A stretch of DNA of 64,000 bases from Pseudomonas sp. Irchel 3H7 (GTDB lineage: Bacteria; Pseudomonadota; Gammaproteobacteria; Pseudomonadales; Pseudomonadaceae). A model generated the notes under the pieces. That model was not told where the DNA came from. It ran no database searches and saw only the letters and a list, made by a program, of their open reading frames with translations. Below are positions 36,348 through 45,420 of this stretch, one piece after another. Every line of letters starts with the position of its first letter. Positions within the stretch are counted from its first letter, which is position 1. The stretch covers positions 124,001 through 188,000 of the forward strand of contig NZ_FYEA01000011.1 of NCBI RefSeq assembly GCF_900187605.1. Reading direction: 5' to 3'. The position numbers and the translations under genes were made by a program.

Positions 36348-37085
36348 ATGAATAAACCGATGACTGATTCGACCCAACTGTTCCCACCGTTTGCCGAAGA
36401 AATGCTCCGCGGTGGCGGCCACCGTTCCTTCGTGTTGAAGCGCGGCCAATTGCTGCGCCTGACTGATCTGCGCGGTGGCGCCAACGTCAGCCTGACCCTG
36501 CTCAACGCCAATGAAAAAACCGAGCGGCTGAACCTGCCCGACAGCCTCAAGTGCCAACACACCGCCAAACTCACCAGCGGCCACTGCCTGTACTCGGACA
36601 TGGGCCGCGTACTCGCCGCAATCACTGCCGACACCTGCGGCTGGAGCGACAGTCTCGGCGGTGTGCTCTGCGCCGAAGAGGTCGCAGAAAAGTACGGCCA
36701 GGGCCGCTATCAGGAACTGCGCAACGGCTTCTTCCGCAACGGCACCGACAACCTGTTGGTGGAGCTCGGCAAGTGGGGGCTGGGCCTCTCCGATCTGTTG
36801 ATGACGCTCAATCTGTTCAGCCGCGTCAACGTCGATGAGGCCGGGCGCTTCCACTTCGTCGAGGGCAATTCCAAGGCTGGCGATTACATCGAGTTGTACG
36901 CGCCAATGGACACGCTGGTGGTGCTCACCGCGCTGCAACACCCGATGGATCCGGCGCCCGAATACGCACCCAAACCACTGAAGTTGAGCTGGATGAACGC
37001 CGACGCCAGCGTCGCCGAACACTGCCGCACCTCGCGCCCGGAAAATGAGCGCGGCTTTATCAACACCGACCGTTTGTTCGCCTGA
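36348..37085 (+). CDS. Urea-amidolyase-associated protein UAAP1-type; carboxyguanidine deiminase subunit
   Basis: A 245-residue member of the DUF1989/UAAP family (HRSFVLKRGQLLRLTDLRGGANVSLTLLNA; KCQHTAKLTSGHCLYSDMGRVLAAITADTCGWSD). Together with its neighbour it belongs to the pair shown in related operons to form carboxyguanidine deiminase (CgdAB), converting carboxyguanidine to allophanate and ammonia. Conserved His/Cys/Asp residues in the HCLYSDMGR region could bind metal. Which of the two subunits is CgdA or CgdB I cannot assign safely. Confidence 0.85.
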   Translation: MNKPMTDSTQLFPPFAEEMLRGGGHRSFVLKRGQLLRLTDLRGGANVSLTLLNANEKTERLNLPDSLKCQHTAKLTSGHCLYSDMGRVLAAITADTCGWSDSLGGVLCAEEVAEKYGQGRYQELRNGFFRNGTDNLLVELGKWGLGLSDLLMTLNLFSRVNVDEAGRFHFVEGNSKAGDYIELYAPMDTLVVLTALQHPMDPAPEYAPKPLKLSWMNADASVAEHCRTSRPENERGFINTDRLFA

Positions 37086-37096
37086 GGATCGCTGCC

Positions 37097-37738
37097 ATGT
37101 CAGTTGCTATCGCCACTTCGCAAAAACAACCCGACGCAGCGGTGTACCGCGCCACAATCCCGGCCGGTGAACCGTGGCTGATGGAGGTCAAGGCTGGCCA
37201 GACCCTGCGCATTCTCGACCTGGAAGGCAATCAGGCCGTCGATACCTTGTTCTACAGCCTCGCCAACCCCAAGGAACGCTACGACGTGCAGCGCACCTTG
37301 CGTCGGCAGAACAGCGTCTACCTGAGCACCGGCAGCGTGCTGTATTCCAACCTCGGCCACGCGATGCTGACCATCGTCGCCGACACCTGCGGACGTCACG
37401 ACACCCTCGGCGGCGCGTGCGCGCAAGAGAGCAACACCGTGCGCTACGCCTTGGAAAAGCGCTACATGCACAGCTGCCGCGACAACTACCTGCGCGCCTG
37501 TGCCCATGATGGGCGACTGGGCAAAGGTGACATCGGGCCGAACATCAATTTCTTCATGAACGTGCCAGTGACCGCCGATGGCGGGCTGACCTTCGAGGAC
37601 GGGATTTCGGCGCCGGGCAAGTACGTCGACTTGCGTGCGGAGATGGATGTGATTGTGTTGATTTCCAACTGTCCGCAGTTGAACAACCCTTGCAACGCCT
37701 ACAACCCGACACCTGCGGAGCTGCTGGTATGGAACTGA
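37097..37738 (+). CDS. Urea-amidolyase-associated protein UAAP2-type; carboxyguanidine deiminase subunit
   Basis: A 213-residue paralogue of the preceding protein (IPAGEPWLMEVKAGQTLRILDLEGNQAVDTLFY; YLSTGSVLYSNLGHAMLTIVADTCGRHDTLGGACAQESN). It is the expected second subunit of the carboxyguanidine deiminase, 11 bp downstream of the first. The C-terminal CPQLNNPCNAYNPTP is a family hallmark. Translation is followed by 278 bp of regulatory and repeat DNA before the carboxylase. Confidence 0.86.
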   Translation: MSVAIATSQKQPDAAVYRATIPAGEPWLMEVKAGQTLRILDLEGNQAVDTLFYSLANPKERYDVQRTLRRQNSVYLSTGSVLYSNLGHAMLTIVADTCGRHDTLGGACAQESNTVRYALEKRYMHSCRDNYLRACAHDGRLGKGDIGPNINFFMNVPVTADGGLTFEDGISAPGKYVDLRAEMDVIVLISNCPQLNNPCNAYNPTPAELLVWN

Positions 37739-37827
37739 AAATCAGCCGTTTGCGCCGTTGGCTTTTCGCCCTGTGCCAGGCCCGTTCCGGGCAATGCCTT
37801 AAAAAGTGAAACCACCACAAATCCCAT

Positions 37828-37916
37828 TGTAGGAGTGAGCCTGCTCGCGATCGCGGTGTGTCAGACGCATCAGTTTTGATTGATCCGACGCTATCGCGAG
37901 CAGGCTCACTCCTACA
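37828..37916. repeat. REPIN palindrome (family A) inside the guanidine operon
   Basis: Perfect 24-bp arms (37828-37851 and 37893-37916; core GAGCCTGCTCGCGAT) flank about 41 nt. It separates the transporter/deiminase genes from the carboxylase genes and sits just upstream of the guanidine-II riboswitch. Confidence 0.9.
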
Positions 37917-37948
37917 GGGGCTCGGTGGTGATCTGAAGTGGTTTTTTC

Positions 37949-37996
37949 ATCCGGGACGGCCCGGATGTCTGTCGAAAAACAGCGGGACGGCCCGCT
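37949..37996 (+). ncRNA. Guanidine-II (mini-ykkC) riboswitch before the carboxylase gene
   Basis: Two hairpins each capped by the diagnostic ACGG loop: ATCCGGG-ACGG-CCCGGAT (37949-37966) and AGCGGG-ACGG-CCCGCT (37981-37996), joined by a 14-nt linker. This is the mini-ykkC design, in which guanidinium-bound loops dimerise. The second hairpin ends 8 nt before the AGGGG ribosome site, so translational control of the carboxylase is likely. Confidence 0.93.
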
Positions 37997-38016
37997 TCCC
38001 CTTCAGGGGTTATGCC

Positions 38017-41000
38017 ATGTTCGAAAAAGTCCTCATCGCCAACCGTGGCGCCATTGCCTGCCGCATCCTGCGCACCCTCGGCGCACTGCAGGTCAAAGGC
38101 GTGGCGGTGTATTCCGAAGCCGACGCCGCCAGCCTGCACATCCTGCACGCGGATGAAGCGCACAGCCTCGGTGAAGGCGCTGCCGCCGGCACCTATCTGG
38201 CGGTCGAAAAAATCCTCGCCATCGCCAAGCAAAGCGGCGCCACCGCGATCCATCCCGGCTACGGATTCCTCTCGGAAAACGCCGCGTTCGCCGAAGCCTG
38301 CGCAGCGCAGAACATCGCCTTCATCGGCCCGACGCCGGAGCAACTGCGCGTGTTCGGCCTCAAACACACCGCCCGCGCGTTGGCCAAACAACACGGCGTG
38401 CCCATGCTCGAAGGCACCGAACTGCTCGACAGCCTCGACGCCGCGCTGATTGCCGGCGAACAAGTCGGCTACCCGGTGATGCTGAAAAGCACCGCCGGCG
38501 GTGGCGGCATCGGCATGCGCGTGTGCCGCAGCGCCAGCGAACTGAGCGAGTCGTTCGAAGCGGTGAAACGCCTCGGTCAGAACAACTTCAGCGACGCCGG
38601 CGTGTTTATCGAGAAGTACATTCAGCGCGCCCGGCACCTGGAGGTGCAGATGTTCGGCGACGGACGCGGCGAGGTCATCGCCCTCGGCGTGCGCGACTGC
38701 TCGGTGCAGCGGCGCAATCAGAAAGTCCTCGAAGAAACCCCGGCGCCGAACCTGCCCGACGGCATGGCCGACGAGCTGTGCGCGGCGGCGATCAAACTGG
38801 CGAAGGCGGTGAACTACCGAAGCGCCGGCACGGTTGAATTCGTCTTCGACAGCGACGCGCAGCGCTTCTACTTTCTCGAAGTGAACACACGGTTGCAGGT
38901 GGAGCATGGCGTCACTGAGCAAGTATGGGGCGTGGATCTGGTGCGCTGGATGGTTGAGCTGGCGGCGGGAGATTTACCGCCGCTGAGCGAGTTGTATCGT
39001 CAGCTGAAACCCGAGGGCCACGCGATTCAGGCGCGCCTGTACGCGGAGGATCCCGGCCGCGATTTTCAGCCGAGCCCAGGCTTGCTGACAGCCGTGGAAT
39101 TCCCGCCGGCCAACGGTATTCAACTGCGCATCGATACCTGGGTTGAGGCCGGTTGCGAGATTCCGCCGTACTTCGATCCGATGATTGCCAAGGTCATCAC
39201 CTGGGCGCCGAGCCGCGAACAGGCGCGTGCCGAGTTGCATCAAGCGTTAGGCGACAGTCTGTTGTACGGCGTGGAAACCAACCGCGACTACCTGCGGCAG
39301 ATTCTCCTCGACGCGCCGTTCGCCAGCGGTGAGCCGTGGACGCGTTGCCTGGAAGGTCTGATCTATCGCGCCAACACCTTCGAAGTGCTCAGCGCCGGCA
39401 CGCAAACCAGCGTGCAGGACTATCCCGGTCGCCTCGGTTACTGGGCTGTCGGTGTACCTCCATCGGGGCCGATGGACAGTCGCGCGCTGCGTTTGGGCAA
39501 TCGTCTGCTCGGCAACGCTGACGGCGCGGCGGCGCTGGAAATCACCATGAGCGGGCCGTTGCTGCGCTTCAATTGCACAGCAGTGGTCGCGGTGACGGGG
39601 GCGCCGATTGGCCTGACGCTTGAGGGGGAAAGCGCGCCAATGAATACCGCGTTGCTGATCCCGGCGGGCGCGACGTTGCATCTGGGCAGCATCAGCGGCG
39701 CCGGGGCACGCAGTTATCTGTGCCTGCGCGGTGGTTTGCAGGTGCCGGATTATCTGGGCAGCAAAAGCACTTTCACCCTCGGCCAGTTTGGTGGGCATGG
39801 TGGTCGGGCGTTGCGTGCCGGGGATGTGTTGCATATCCCTGCACTGACTGACCGCAGTGCTGGCCAGCAGTTGACCGAGCAGCACATCACCGCGTTACCA
39901 GCGGTGCGGCAGATCAGGGTGATTTACGGCCCGCACGGCGCACCGGAATATTTTACGGAAAACTACATCGGCAGTTTTTTTCAAACCCAGTGGGAAGTGC
40001 ATTTCAACTCCAGCCGCACCGGTGTCCGCCTGATCGGGCCGAAGCCGGAATGGGTGCGTGCCGACGGTGGCGAGGCCGGGTTGCATCCATCGAACATTCA
40101 CGACAATCCGTATGCCATCGGCGCGGTGGATTTTACCGGTGACATGCCCGTCATCCTCGGCCCGGACGGCCCGAGCCTTGGTGGGTTTGTTTGCCCGGTG
40201 ACGGTGATCGAGGCGGATCTGTGGCAGCTTGGACAGCTCAAGGCTGGCGACAAGATCCAGTTCATTCCCGTCGACCTCAAAACCGCCCGCGATCTCGCCC
40301 TGAAATGGGATAACTGTGGGAGCTGGCTTGCCAGCGATGGGGCCCGTCCAGACACCGCATTAACTTCATCGCTGGCAAGCCAGCTCCCACAGGATCTTGT
40401 GTCGCCTGTGGTGCTGGAGTTGGGTCAGGGTGATATGCGCTTGGTTGGGCGGGTCTCTGGCGATACTCACCTATTGTTGGAAATCGGCGAGCCTGAACTC
40501 AATCTCGTCCTGCGCTTCCGCGCCCACGCCCTCATGCAAGCGCTGGAACACAAATCCCTGCACGGCGTGATCGACCTCACCCCCGGCATTCGCTCGCTGC
40601 AAATCCACTACCAGCCCGAGCAACTGCAGCTGGTCGATCTGCTCGGCATCGTCGCCGGCGAATGGGACGCAGTGTGCGCTGCCAACGACCTGCAAGTGCC
40701 GTCACGCATCGTGCATTTGCCGCTGTCCTGGGATGACCCGGCCTGCCAGTTGGCCATCGAAAAATACATGACTACTGTGCGCAAGGACGCGCCGTGGTGC
40801 CCGAGCAATCTGGAGTTCATCCGCCGCATCAACGACCTGCCCAACCTCGACGAAGTGCAGCGCACGGTGTTCGAGGCGAGCTATCTGGTGATGGGGCTTG
40901 GCGACGTTTACCTCGGCGCGCCAGTCGCCACACCACTCGATCCGCGTCATCGTCTGGTCACAACCAAATACAACCCGGCACGCACCTGGACCGCCGAGAA

Positions 41001-41649
41001 TTCGGTGGGCATCGGCGGTGCCTATATGTGCGTGTACGGCATGGAAGGCCCCGGCGGTTATCAGTTTGTCGGGCGCACCTTGCAGATGTGGAACCGCTAC
41101 CGCGAAGTCACCGCGTTCGACGGCAAACCGTGGCTGCTGCGCTTCTTCGATCAGATTCGTTTCTACCCGGTCAGCGCCGAAGAACTGCTGCGCATTCGCC
41201 GCGATTTTCCGCTGGGGCGTTTCGAGCTGAACATCGAACACAGCCAGCTCAACCTCGCCGAGTATCAGACGTTTCTCAGCCGTGAAGCCGAGAGCATCAA
41301 CGCGTTTCGTGCTCAGCAACAAGGCGCATTCAACGCCGAGCGCGAACGCTGGATCGCCAGCGGTCAGGCGCATTTCGACAGCGAAGAAGCCGTGGCGGAG
41401 TCCAGCGAAGACGCTCCACTGGCCGACGGTGAGCACAGCGTCGACAGCCACATTGCCGGCAATCTCTGGCAGGTGCAGGTCGAGGCCGGCAGCCGTGTCG
41501 CGGCGGGTGACGTGCTGGTGATTCTCGAGTCGATGAAGATGGAAATCCCGGTCCTCGCGCCGATGGCCGGGGTGGTGCGCGAGATCCGCGTGCAGCCCGG
41601 TTCGGCGGTGCGCGCCGGACAACGGGTCGTGGTGCTGGAACTCGACTGA
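38017..41649 (+). CDS. Biotin-dependent guanidine/urea carboxylase
   Basis: A 1210-residue multidomain enzyme. Biotin carboxylase domain: MFEKVLIANRGAIACRI, ATP-grasp Gly loop GGGGIGMR, EVNTRLQVEHGVTE. Then carboxyltransferase halves (AHS2-type from about residue 465; AHS1-type from about 800), and a C-terminal biotinyl domain with ESMKME. In guanidine-riboswitch operons this family carboxylates guanidine rather than urea; the residues deciding that were not tested. Start 38017 follows AGGGG by 7 nt; a frame open to 37858 runs through the REPIN and riboswitch. Residues ~766-793 (GSWLASDGA ... SLASQLPQ) are a translated REPIN in the linker between the two carboxyltransferase halves. Confidence 0.92.
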   Translation: MFEKVLIANRGAIACRILRTLGALQVKGVAVYSEADAASLHILHADEAHSLGEGAAAGTYLAVEKILAIAKQSGATAIHPGYGFLSENAAFAEACAAQNIAFIGPTPEQLRVFGLKHTARALAKQHGVPMLEGTELLDSLDAALIAGEQVGYPVMLKSTAGGGGIGMRVCRSASELSESFEAVKRLGQNNFSDAGVFIEKYIQRARHLEVQMFGDGRGEVIALGVRDCSVQRRNQKVLEETPAPNLPDGMADELCAAAIKLAKAVNYRSAGTVEFVFDSDAQRFYFLEVNTRLQVEHGVTEQVWGVDLVRWMVELAAGDLPPLSELYRQLKPEGHAIQARLYAEDPGRDFQPSPGLLTAVEFPPANGIQLRIDTWVEAGCEIPPYFDPMIAKVITWAPSREQARAELHQALGDSLLYGVETNRDYLRQILLDAPFASGEPWTRCLEGLIYRANTFEVLSAGTQTSVQDYPGRLGYWAVGVPPSGPMDSRALRLGNRLLGNADGAAALEITMSGPLLRFNCTAVVAVTGAPIGLTLEGESAPMNTALLIPAGATLHLGSISGAGARSYLCLRGGLQVPDYLGSKSTFTLGQFGGHGGRALRAGDVLHIPALTDRSAGQQLTEQHITALPAVRQIRVIYGPHGAPEYFTENYIGSFFQTQWEVHFNSSRTGVRLIGPKPEWVRADGGEAGLHPSNIHDNPYAIGAVDFTGDMPVILGPDGPSLGGFVCPVTVIEADLWQLGQLKAGDKIQFIPVDLKTARDLALKWDNCGSWLASDGARPDTALTSSLASQLPQDLVSPVVLELGQGDMRLVGRVSGDTHLLLEIGEPELNLVLRFRAHALMQALEHKSLHGVIDLTPGIRSLQIHYQPEQLQLVDLLGIVAGEWDAVCAANDLQVPSRIVHLPLSWDDPACQLAIEKYMTTVRKDAPWCPSNLEFIRRINDLPNLDEVQRTVFEASYLVMGLGDVYLGAPVATPLDPRHRLVTTKYNPARTWTAENSVGIGGAYMCVYGMEGPGGYQFVGRTLQMWNRYREVTAFDGKPWLLRFFDQIRFYPVSAEELLRIRRDFPLGRFELNIEHSQLNLAEYQTFLSREAESINAFRAQQQGAFNAERERWIASGQAHFDSEEAVAESSEDAPLADGEHSVDSHIAGNLWQVQVEAGSRVAAGDVLVILESMKMEIPVLAPMAGVVREIRVQPGSAVRAGQRVVVLELD
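40314..40392 (+). repeat. REPIN (family B) inserted within the carboxylase coding sequence
   Basis: Arms CTGTGGGAGCTGGCTTGCCA... (from 40314) and the complement ending at 40392 match the intergenic REPIN at 16769-16867. The reading frame stays open through it. Confidence 0.93.
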
Positions 41650-41673
41650 AGCCAATTGGATAAGGATCAACTC

Positions 41674-43446
41674 ATGAATCTGCAACTCGATGTTCTGCGC
41701 CAGGCCTATCGCAATGGCGACACAACACCACGTCAACTGCTGGCGAAACTGCGCGAGAAAGCTGCCGCGCTGAACCCGGATTATCACCTGTTCATTCATC
41801 TGCTCAGCGTCGTTGAACTGGAGCCCTACCTTGCCGCCCTCGACGGCCGCGACCTCGACAGTCTGCCGCTGTATGGCGTGCCGTTTGCGATCAAGGACAA
41901 CATTGATCTGGCGGGTATTGCCACCACCGCCGCGTGCCCGGACTTTGCTTATGTACCGGAGCGCTCGGCGACCATCGTCGAGCAGTTGATCGCCTTGGGG
42001 GCGATTCCGCTGGGCAAGACCAACCTCGATCAATTCGCCACGGGGCTCAACGGCAGCCGCTCGCCGTATGGCGCGTGCCCGAACAGCGTGTTGCCGGAGT
42101 ATCCGTCCGGGGGTTCCAGCGCCGGTTCGTCGCTGGCGGTGGCGTTGGGCGTGGCGAGTTTTGCCTTGGGCACCGACACCGCAGGCTCCGGTCGGGTGCC
42201 GGCGGCGCTGAATAATCTGGTTGGATTGAAGGCGAGCAAAGGCCTGATTTCCACTGCTGGTGTGCTCCCCGCGTGCCGCACTTTGGATTGCGTGACCACG
42301 TTTACCGCGACGGCGCGTGAAGCCAGTCAGTTGCTCGCGTTGACGGCAAAACTTGATCCGCGCGACGAATACAGCCGCCGCAATCCATCGTGGAATGACG
42401 GCTCGGCGTTTGGTGCGCCACGCGCATTTCGATTCGGTGTGCCGCGCGCGCAGGATCTCGAGTTTTTCGGCTGCGTCGAAGGCCCGCTGCTGTTCGGCGA
42501 TGCCATCGACCGGCTCAAGGCCTTGGGTGGCGAAGCGGTTGAACTGGACCTGTCGCCATTCCTTGAAGCCGCGCGCCTGCTTTACGAAGGGCCGTGGGTC
42601 GCCGAACGCTATAGCGTGGCAGGCGAGTTGATGGAGCAGAATCCCGAAGCGGTTTTGCCGGTGATTCGTGCCGTGCTGGCCAAGGCGCCGGCGGTGAGCG
42701 GCGTACAGACCTTCCGTGCGCAATATCGGCTGCAAGCCTTGAAAGCGCTGTGCGATCAGGCACTCGAAGATCTCGACTGCGTACTCACACCGACTATCGG
42801 CCGCCCGGTGACACTGGCCGAACTGCACGCCGAACCGGTTTTGCGTAACTCTGAACTGGGTTACTACACCAACTTCATGAACCTGCTCGACTACGCCGCC
42901 GTCGCCGTGCCGAGCGGGTTTATGGCCAATGGATTGCCGTGGGGCGTGACGCTGTTTGGCCGGGCGTTCACCGATCAATATCTGCTGAGCGTGGCCGATG
43001 CGCTGCAGCGTCAGCAGGACTCGGCATTGCCCACGCCCGCAAACGTTGCGCGCCATGATCGCGCACGCATCGTGGTGTGTGGCGCGCATTTGCAAGGGTT
43101 GGCGTTGAACTGGCAACTGACGCAGCGTGGCGGGAGATTGCTGGAGACGACGTTGAGTTCGCCGGACTATCAACTGCACGCGTTGGCCGGCGGCCCACCG
43201 CTGCGTCCGGGCATGGTGCGGGTCAAGGCTGGCGGTGTGGCGATTGCGGTGGAGGTGTGGGAGTTGCCGAGCAGTGAGTTGGGCTCGTTCCTGACCGGGA
43301 TTCCGGCACCGCTTGGGTTGGGCAAGGTGCAACTGGCGGATGGACGTTGGGAGAGCGGGTTTATTTGTGAGCCGTATGGTCTGGAAGGGGCGCTGGACAT
43401 CAGCCATTTGGGGGGCTGGCGGGCGTATCTTGAAACTCGGAGTTGA
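41674..43446 (+). CDS. atzF: Allophanate hydrolase AtzF
   Basis: A 590-residue amidase-signature enzyme that hydrolyses allophanate to two ammonia and two CO2. The Ser-cisSer-Lys triad region is visible (Lys in AIKDNIDLAG; GGSSAGSSLAVALG; TDTAGSGRVPA). The C-terminal allophanate-hydrolase domain (VVCGAHLQGLALNWQL ... YGLEGALDIS) is complete, so this is the two-domain form. ATG at 41674 follows AAGGA by 7 nt; an in-frame TTG at 41656 has no ribosome site. Last gene of the guanidine operon, 24 bp after the carboxylase. Confidence 0.94.
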   Translation: MNLQLDVLRQAYRNGDTTPRQLLAKLREKAAALNPDYHLFIHLLSVVELEPYLAALDGRDLDSLPLYGVPFAIKDNIDLAGIATTAACPDFAYVPERSATIVEQLIALGAIPLGKTNLDQFATGLNGSRSPYGACPNSVLPEYPSGGSSAGSSLAVALGVASFALGTDTAGSGRVPAALNNLVGLKASKGLISTAGVLPACRTLDCVTTFTATAREASQLLALTAKLDPRDEYSRRNPSWNDGSAFGAPRAFRFGVPRAQDLEFFGCVEGPLLFGDAIDRLKALGGEAVELDLSPFLEAARLLYEGPWVAERYSVAGELMEQNPEAVLPVIRAVLAKAPAVSGVQTFRAQYRLQALKALCDQALEDLDCVLTPTIGRPVTLAELHAEPVLRNSELGYYTNFMNLLDYAAVAVPSGFMANGLPWGVTLFGRAFTDQYLLSVADALQRQQDSALPTPANVARHDRARIVVCGAHLQGLALNWQLTQRGGRLLETTLSSPDYQLHALAGGPPLRPGMVRVKAGGVAIAVEVWELPSSELGSFLTGIPAPLGLGKVQLADGRWESGFICEPYGLEGALDISHLGGWRAYLETRS

Positions 43447-43458
43447 TCCAGAAACCAG

Positions 43459-43810
43459 CCCTCACCCTAGCCCTCTCCCGGAGGGAGAGGGGACTGACCG
43501 AGGTGCCTGTGAGGGGATTGCCATTCAGTGATAATCCGTCGAACTCAGGTTTTGAAATCACCACAATTCAGCCCTCACCCCTGAGGGAGAGAGAACTGAC
43601 CGGGGTGTCTTTAAGATAGTTGCCATTCGGTGATACCGAGCCGAACACAATTTTTGAAATCACCACAATCTAGCCCCTCTCCGTCCGGAAGAGGGGACTG
43701 TCCGGGGTGTCTTTAAGATAGCTGCCATTCGGTGATACCGAGCCGAACACAATTTTTGAAATCACCACAATCTAGCTCCCTCTCCCTCCGGGAGAGGGCT
43801 GGGGTGAGGG
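43459..43810. repeat. Tandemly amplified intergenic repeat element
   Basis: Three head-to-tail units (43459-43571, 43572-43673, 43674-43775), the last two 102 bp each and nearly identical over their 3' 80 bases (GGTGTCTTTAAGATAG ... ATCACCACAATCTAG). The element opens with CCCTCACCCTAGCCCTCTCC and closes with the inverted CTCCCTCTCCC ... GGGGTGAGGG. A single-unit copy of the same element is at 53221-53365. No coding sequence is seen in 43447-43932. Confidence 0.88.
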
Positions 43811-43932
43811 AGCGATCCTCCAGACACACCCTCAACGTCATATCCCCCGCCATTTCAGGCATAAATCCCGCAGTCTTTTCCCGGCCATCCCACTAGAATG
43901 CATGCCATCGGGCCACTGCTAACGGATCTGCC

Positions 43933-45420
43933 ATGCCGCTTCGTTCTCCCCTGTACTCGCAACGCTCACTGGTCCTGACGCTGATCGCCCTGCTCGGCGC
44001 CGGGTTCCTTGCCACGTCGTTACTCAGCTACTACGCCTCCCGCGAGTCGATCCGCGACAACATCGTCAACACCGAACTGCCGCTGACGTCCGACACGGTC
44101 TACTCGGAAATCCAGAAAGACCTCGTCAGGCCGATCCTGATTTCCTCGATGATGTCCCGCGACACCTTCATGCGCGACTGGGTGGTCAACGGCGAGCAAA
44201 ATCCCGAGCAGATGACCCGCTACCTCGACGAAGTCATGACCCATTACGGCGCCTACACGGCTTTCTTCGTCTCCAACAGCACCCTCACCTACTACCACGC
44301 CAAAGGCGTGCTCAAGCAGGTCAAGGTCGATGAGCCGCGCGACGCCTGGTACTTCCGCGTGCGCGACATGAAGGACCCGTACGAGATCAACGTCGACCCG
44401 GATCTGGCTAACAAGGACAACCTGACGTTCTTCATCAACTACAAGGTTTACGACTATCACAATCGCTTCATCGGCGCGGCCGGGGTCGGTCTGACCGTGG
44501 ACGCGGTGATCAAGTTGATCGACAAGTATCAACAGCGCTATCAACGCAGCGTGTACTTCGTCGACACCTTCGGCCGACTGGTGTTGACCGGCGCCGAGGG
44601 CGGGCCTGAAGGCGCGCACATCGGTCAGAGCCTGAGTGAACTGGAGAGCATGAAAAGTCTGGTGAGCCAGTTGCCGAAACCGCACAGCGGCAGCTACGAA
44701 TATTCCGCTCATGGGCAAGGGCATTTCCTCAACGTACGGTTTATTCCGGAGCTGAACTGGTACCTGTTCGTTGATAAACGCGAAGACGGCGCGCTGAGTG
44801 AGATTCGCCAGTCGCTTTACCTGAATCTGCTGATCTGCCTGCTGGTGACGCTGATCGTTCTGGCGCTGCTCAACCGCGTGATCAAACGTTATCAAAGCAA
44901 AATCCAGGCGCAGGCCATTCTCGACAGTCTCACCGAACTGCCCAACCGTCGTGGCTTCGACATTCTCGCCGCCCAGGCTCTGCACGAAGCCCAACGCGAA
45001 ACCAAACCGCTGACGGCGTTGCTGCTCGACCTCGATCATTTCAAGGTGTTGAACGACACCTACGGGCACATGGCCGGCGATCAGGTATTGATCGGTTTTG
45101 CCCGCGACCTGCAAAGTTGCCTGCGCCACGCTGACATTGTCTGCCGCTGGGGCGGTGAGGAATTTATCGTTTTACTGAAGGACACCGACGGCGACACCGG
45201 TCAGAAAATTGCCGAAAAGATCCGCCAACACGTCGAACAGCACGAATATGCCTACGACGGCCACCGCCTCCATCTGACGGTAAGCATCGGCGCCACCACC
45301 CTGCAACGCGATGACACCTTGCACAGCCTGCTGTCGCGGGCCGATCATGCGATGTACCGGGCCAAACAAACCGGCCGCAATCGCACCTGCGTGGAAATGC
45401 CTCACTCGACTTATGCCTGA
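43933..45420 (+). CDS. Membrane diguanylate cyclase with periplasmic dCache sensor
   Basis: A 495-residue protein: N-terminal transmembrane segment (LVLTLIALLGAGFLATSLL), periplasmic dCache-like region (residues ~40-280), second membrane segment (LLICLLVTLIVLALLNRVI), and C-terminal GGDEF domain with active site GGEEF. It should make cyclic-di-GMP in response to a periplasmic ligand. The RxxD product-inhibition site is present (RHAD five residues before GGEEF). Its stop overlaps the next small gene's start. Confidence 0.92.
   Translation: MPLRSPLYSQRSLVLTLIALLGAGFLATSLLSYYASRESIRDNIVNTELPLTSDTVYSEIQKDLVRPILISSMMSRDTFMRDWVVNGEQNPEQMTRYLDEVMTHYGAYTAFFVSNSTLTYYHAKGVLKQVKVDEPRDAWYFRVRDMKDPYEINVDPDLANKDNLTFFINYKVYDYHNRFIGAAGVGLTVDAVIKLIDKYQQRYQRSVYFVDTFGRLVLTGAEGGPEGAHIGQSLSELESMKSLVSQLPKPHSGSYEYSAHGQGHFLNVRFIPELNWYLFVDKREDGALSEIRQSLYLNLLICLLVTLIVLALLNRVIKRYQSKIQAQAILDSLTELPNRRGFDILAAQALHEAQRETKPLTALLLDLDHFKVLNDTYGHMAGDQVLIGFARDLQSCLRHADIVCRWGGEEFIVLLKDTDGDTGQKIAEKIRQHVEQHEYAYDGHRLHLTVSIGATTLQRDDTLHSLLSRADHAMYRAKQTGRNRTCVEMPHSTYA

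Noticed and set aside
40702-43407. 901-codon open frame antisense to the carboxylase and allophanate hydrolase genes
   Set aside because: It overlaps two well-supported enzymes on the other strand and reads as Arg/Gln/His-rich non-homologous sequence typical of antisense frames.
43459-43810. Regular repeats that might suggest a CRISPR array
   Set aside because: Units are about 102 bp with no unique spacers between them and no cas genes nearby; they are tandem copies of an intergenic element.
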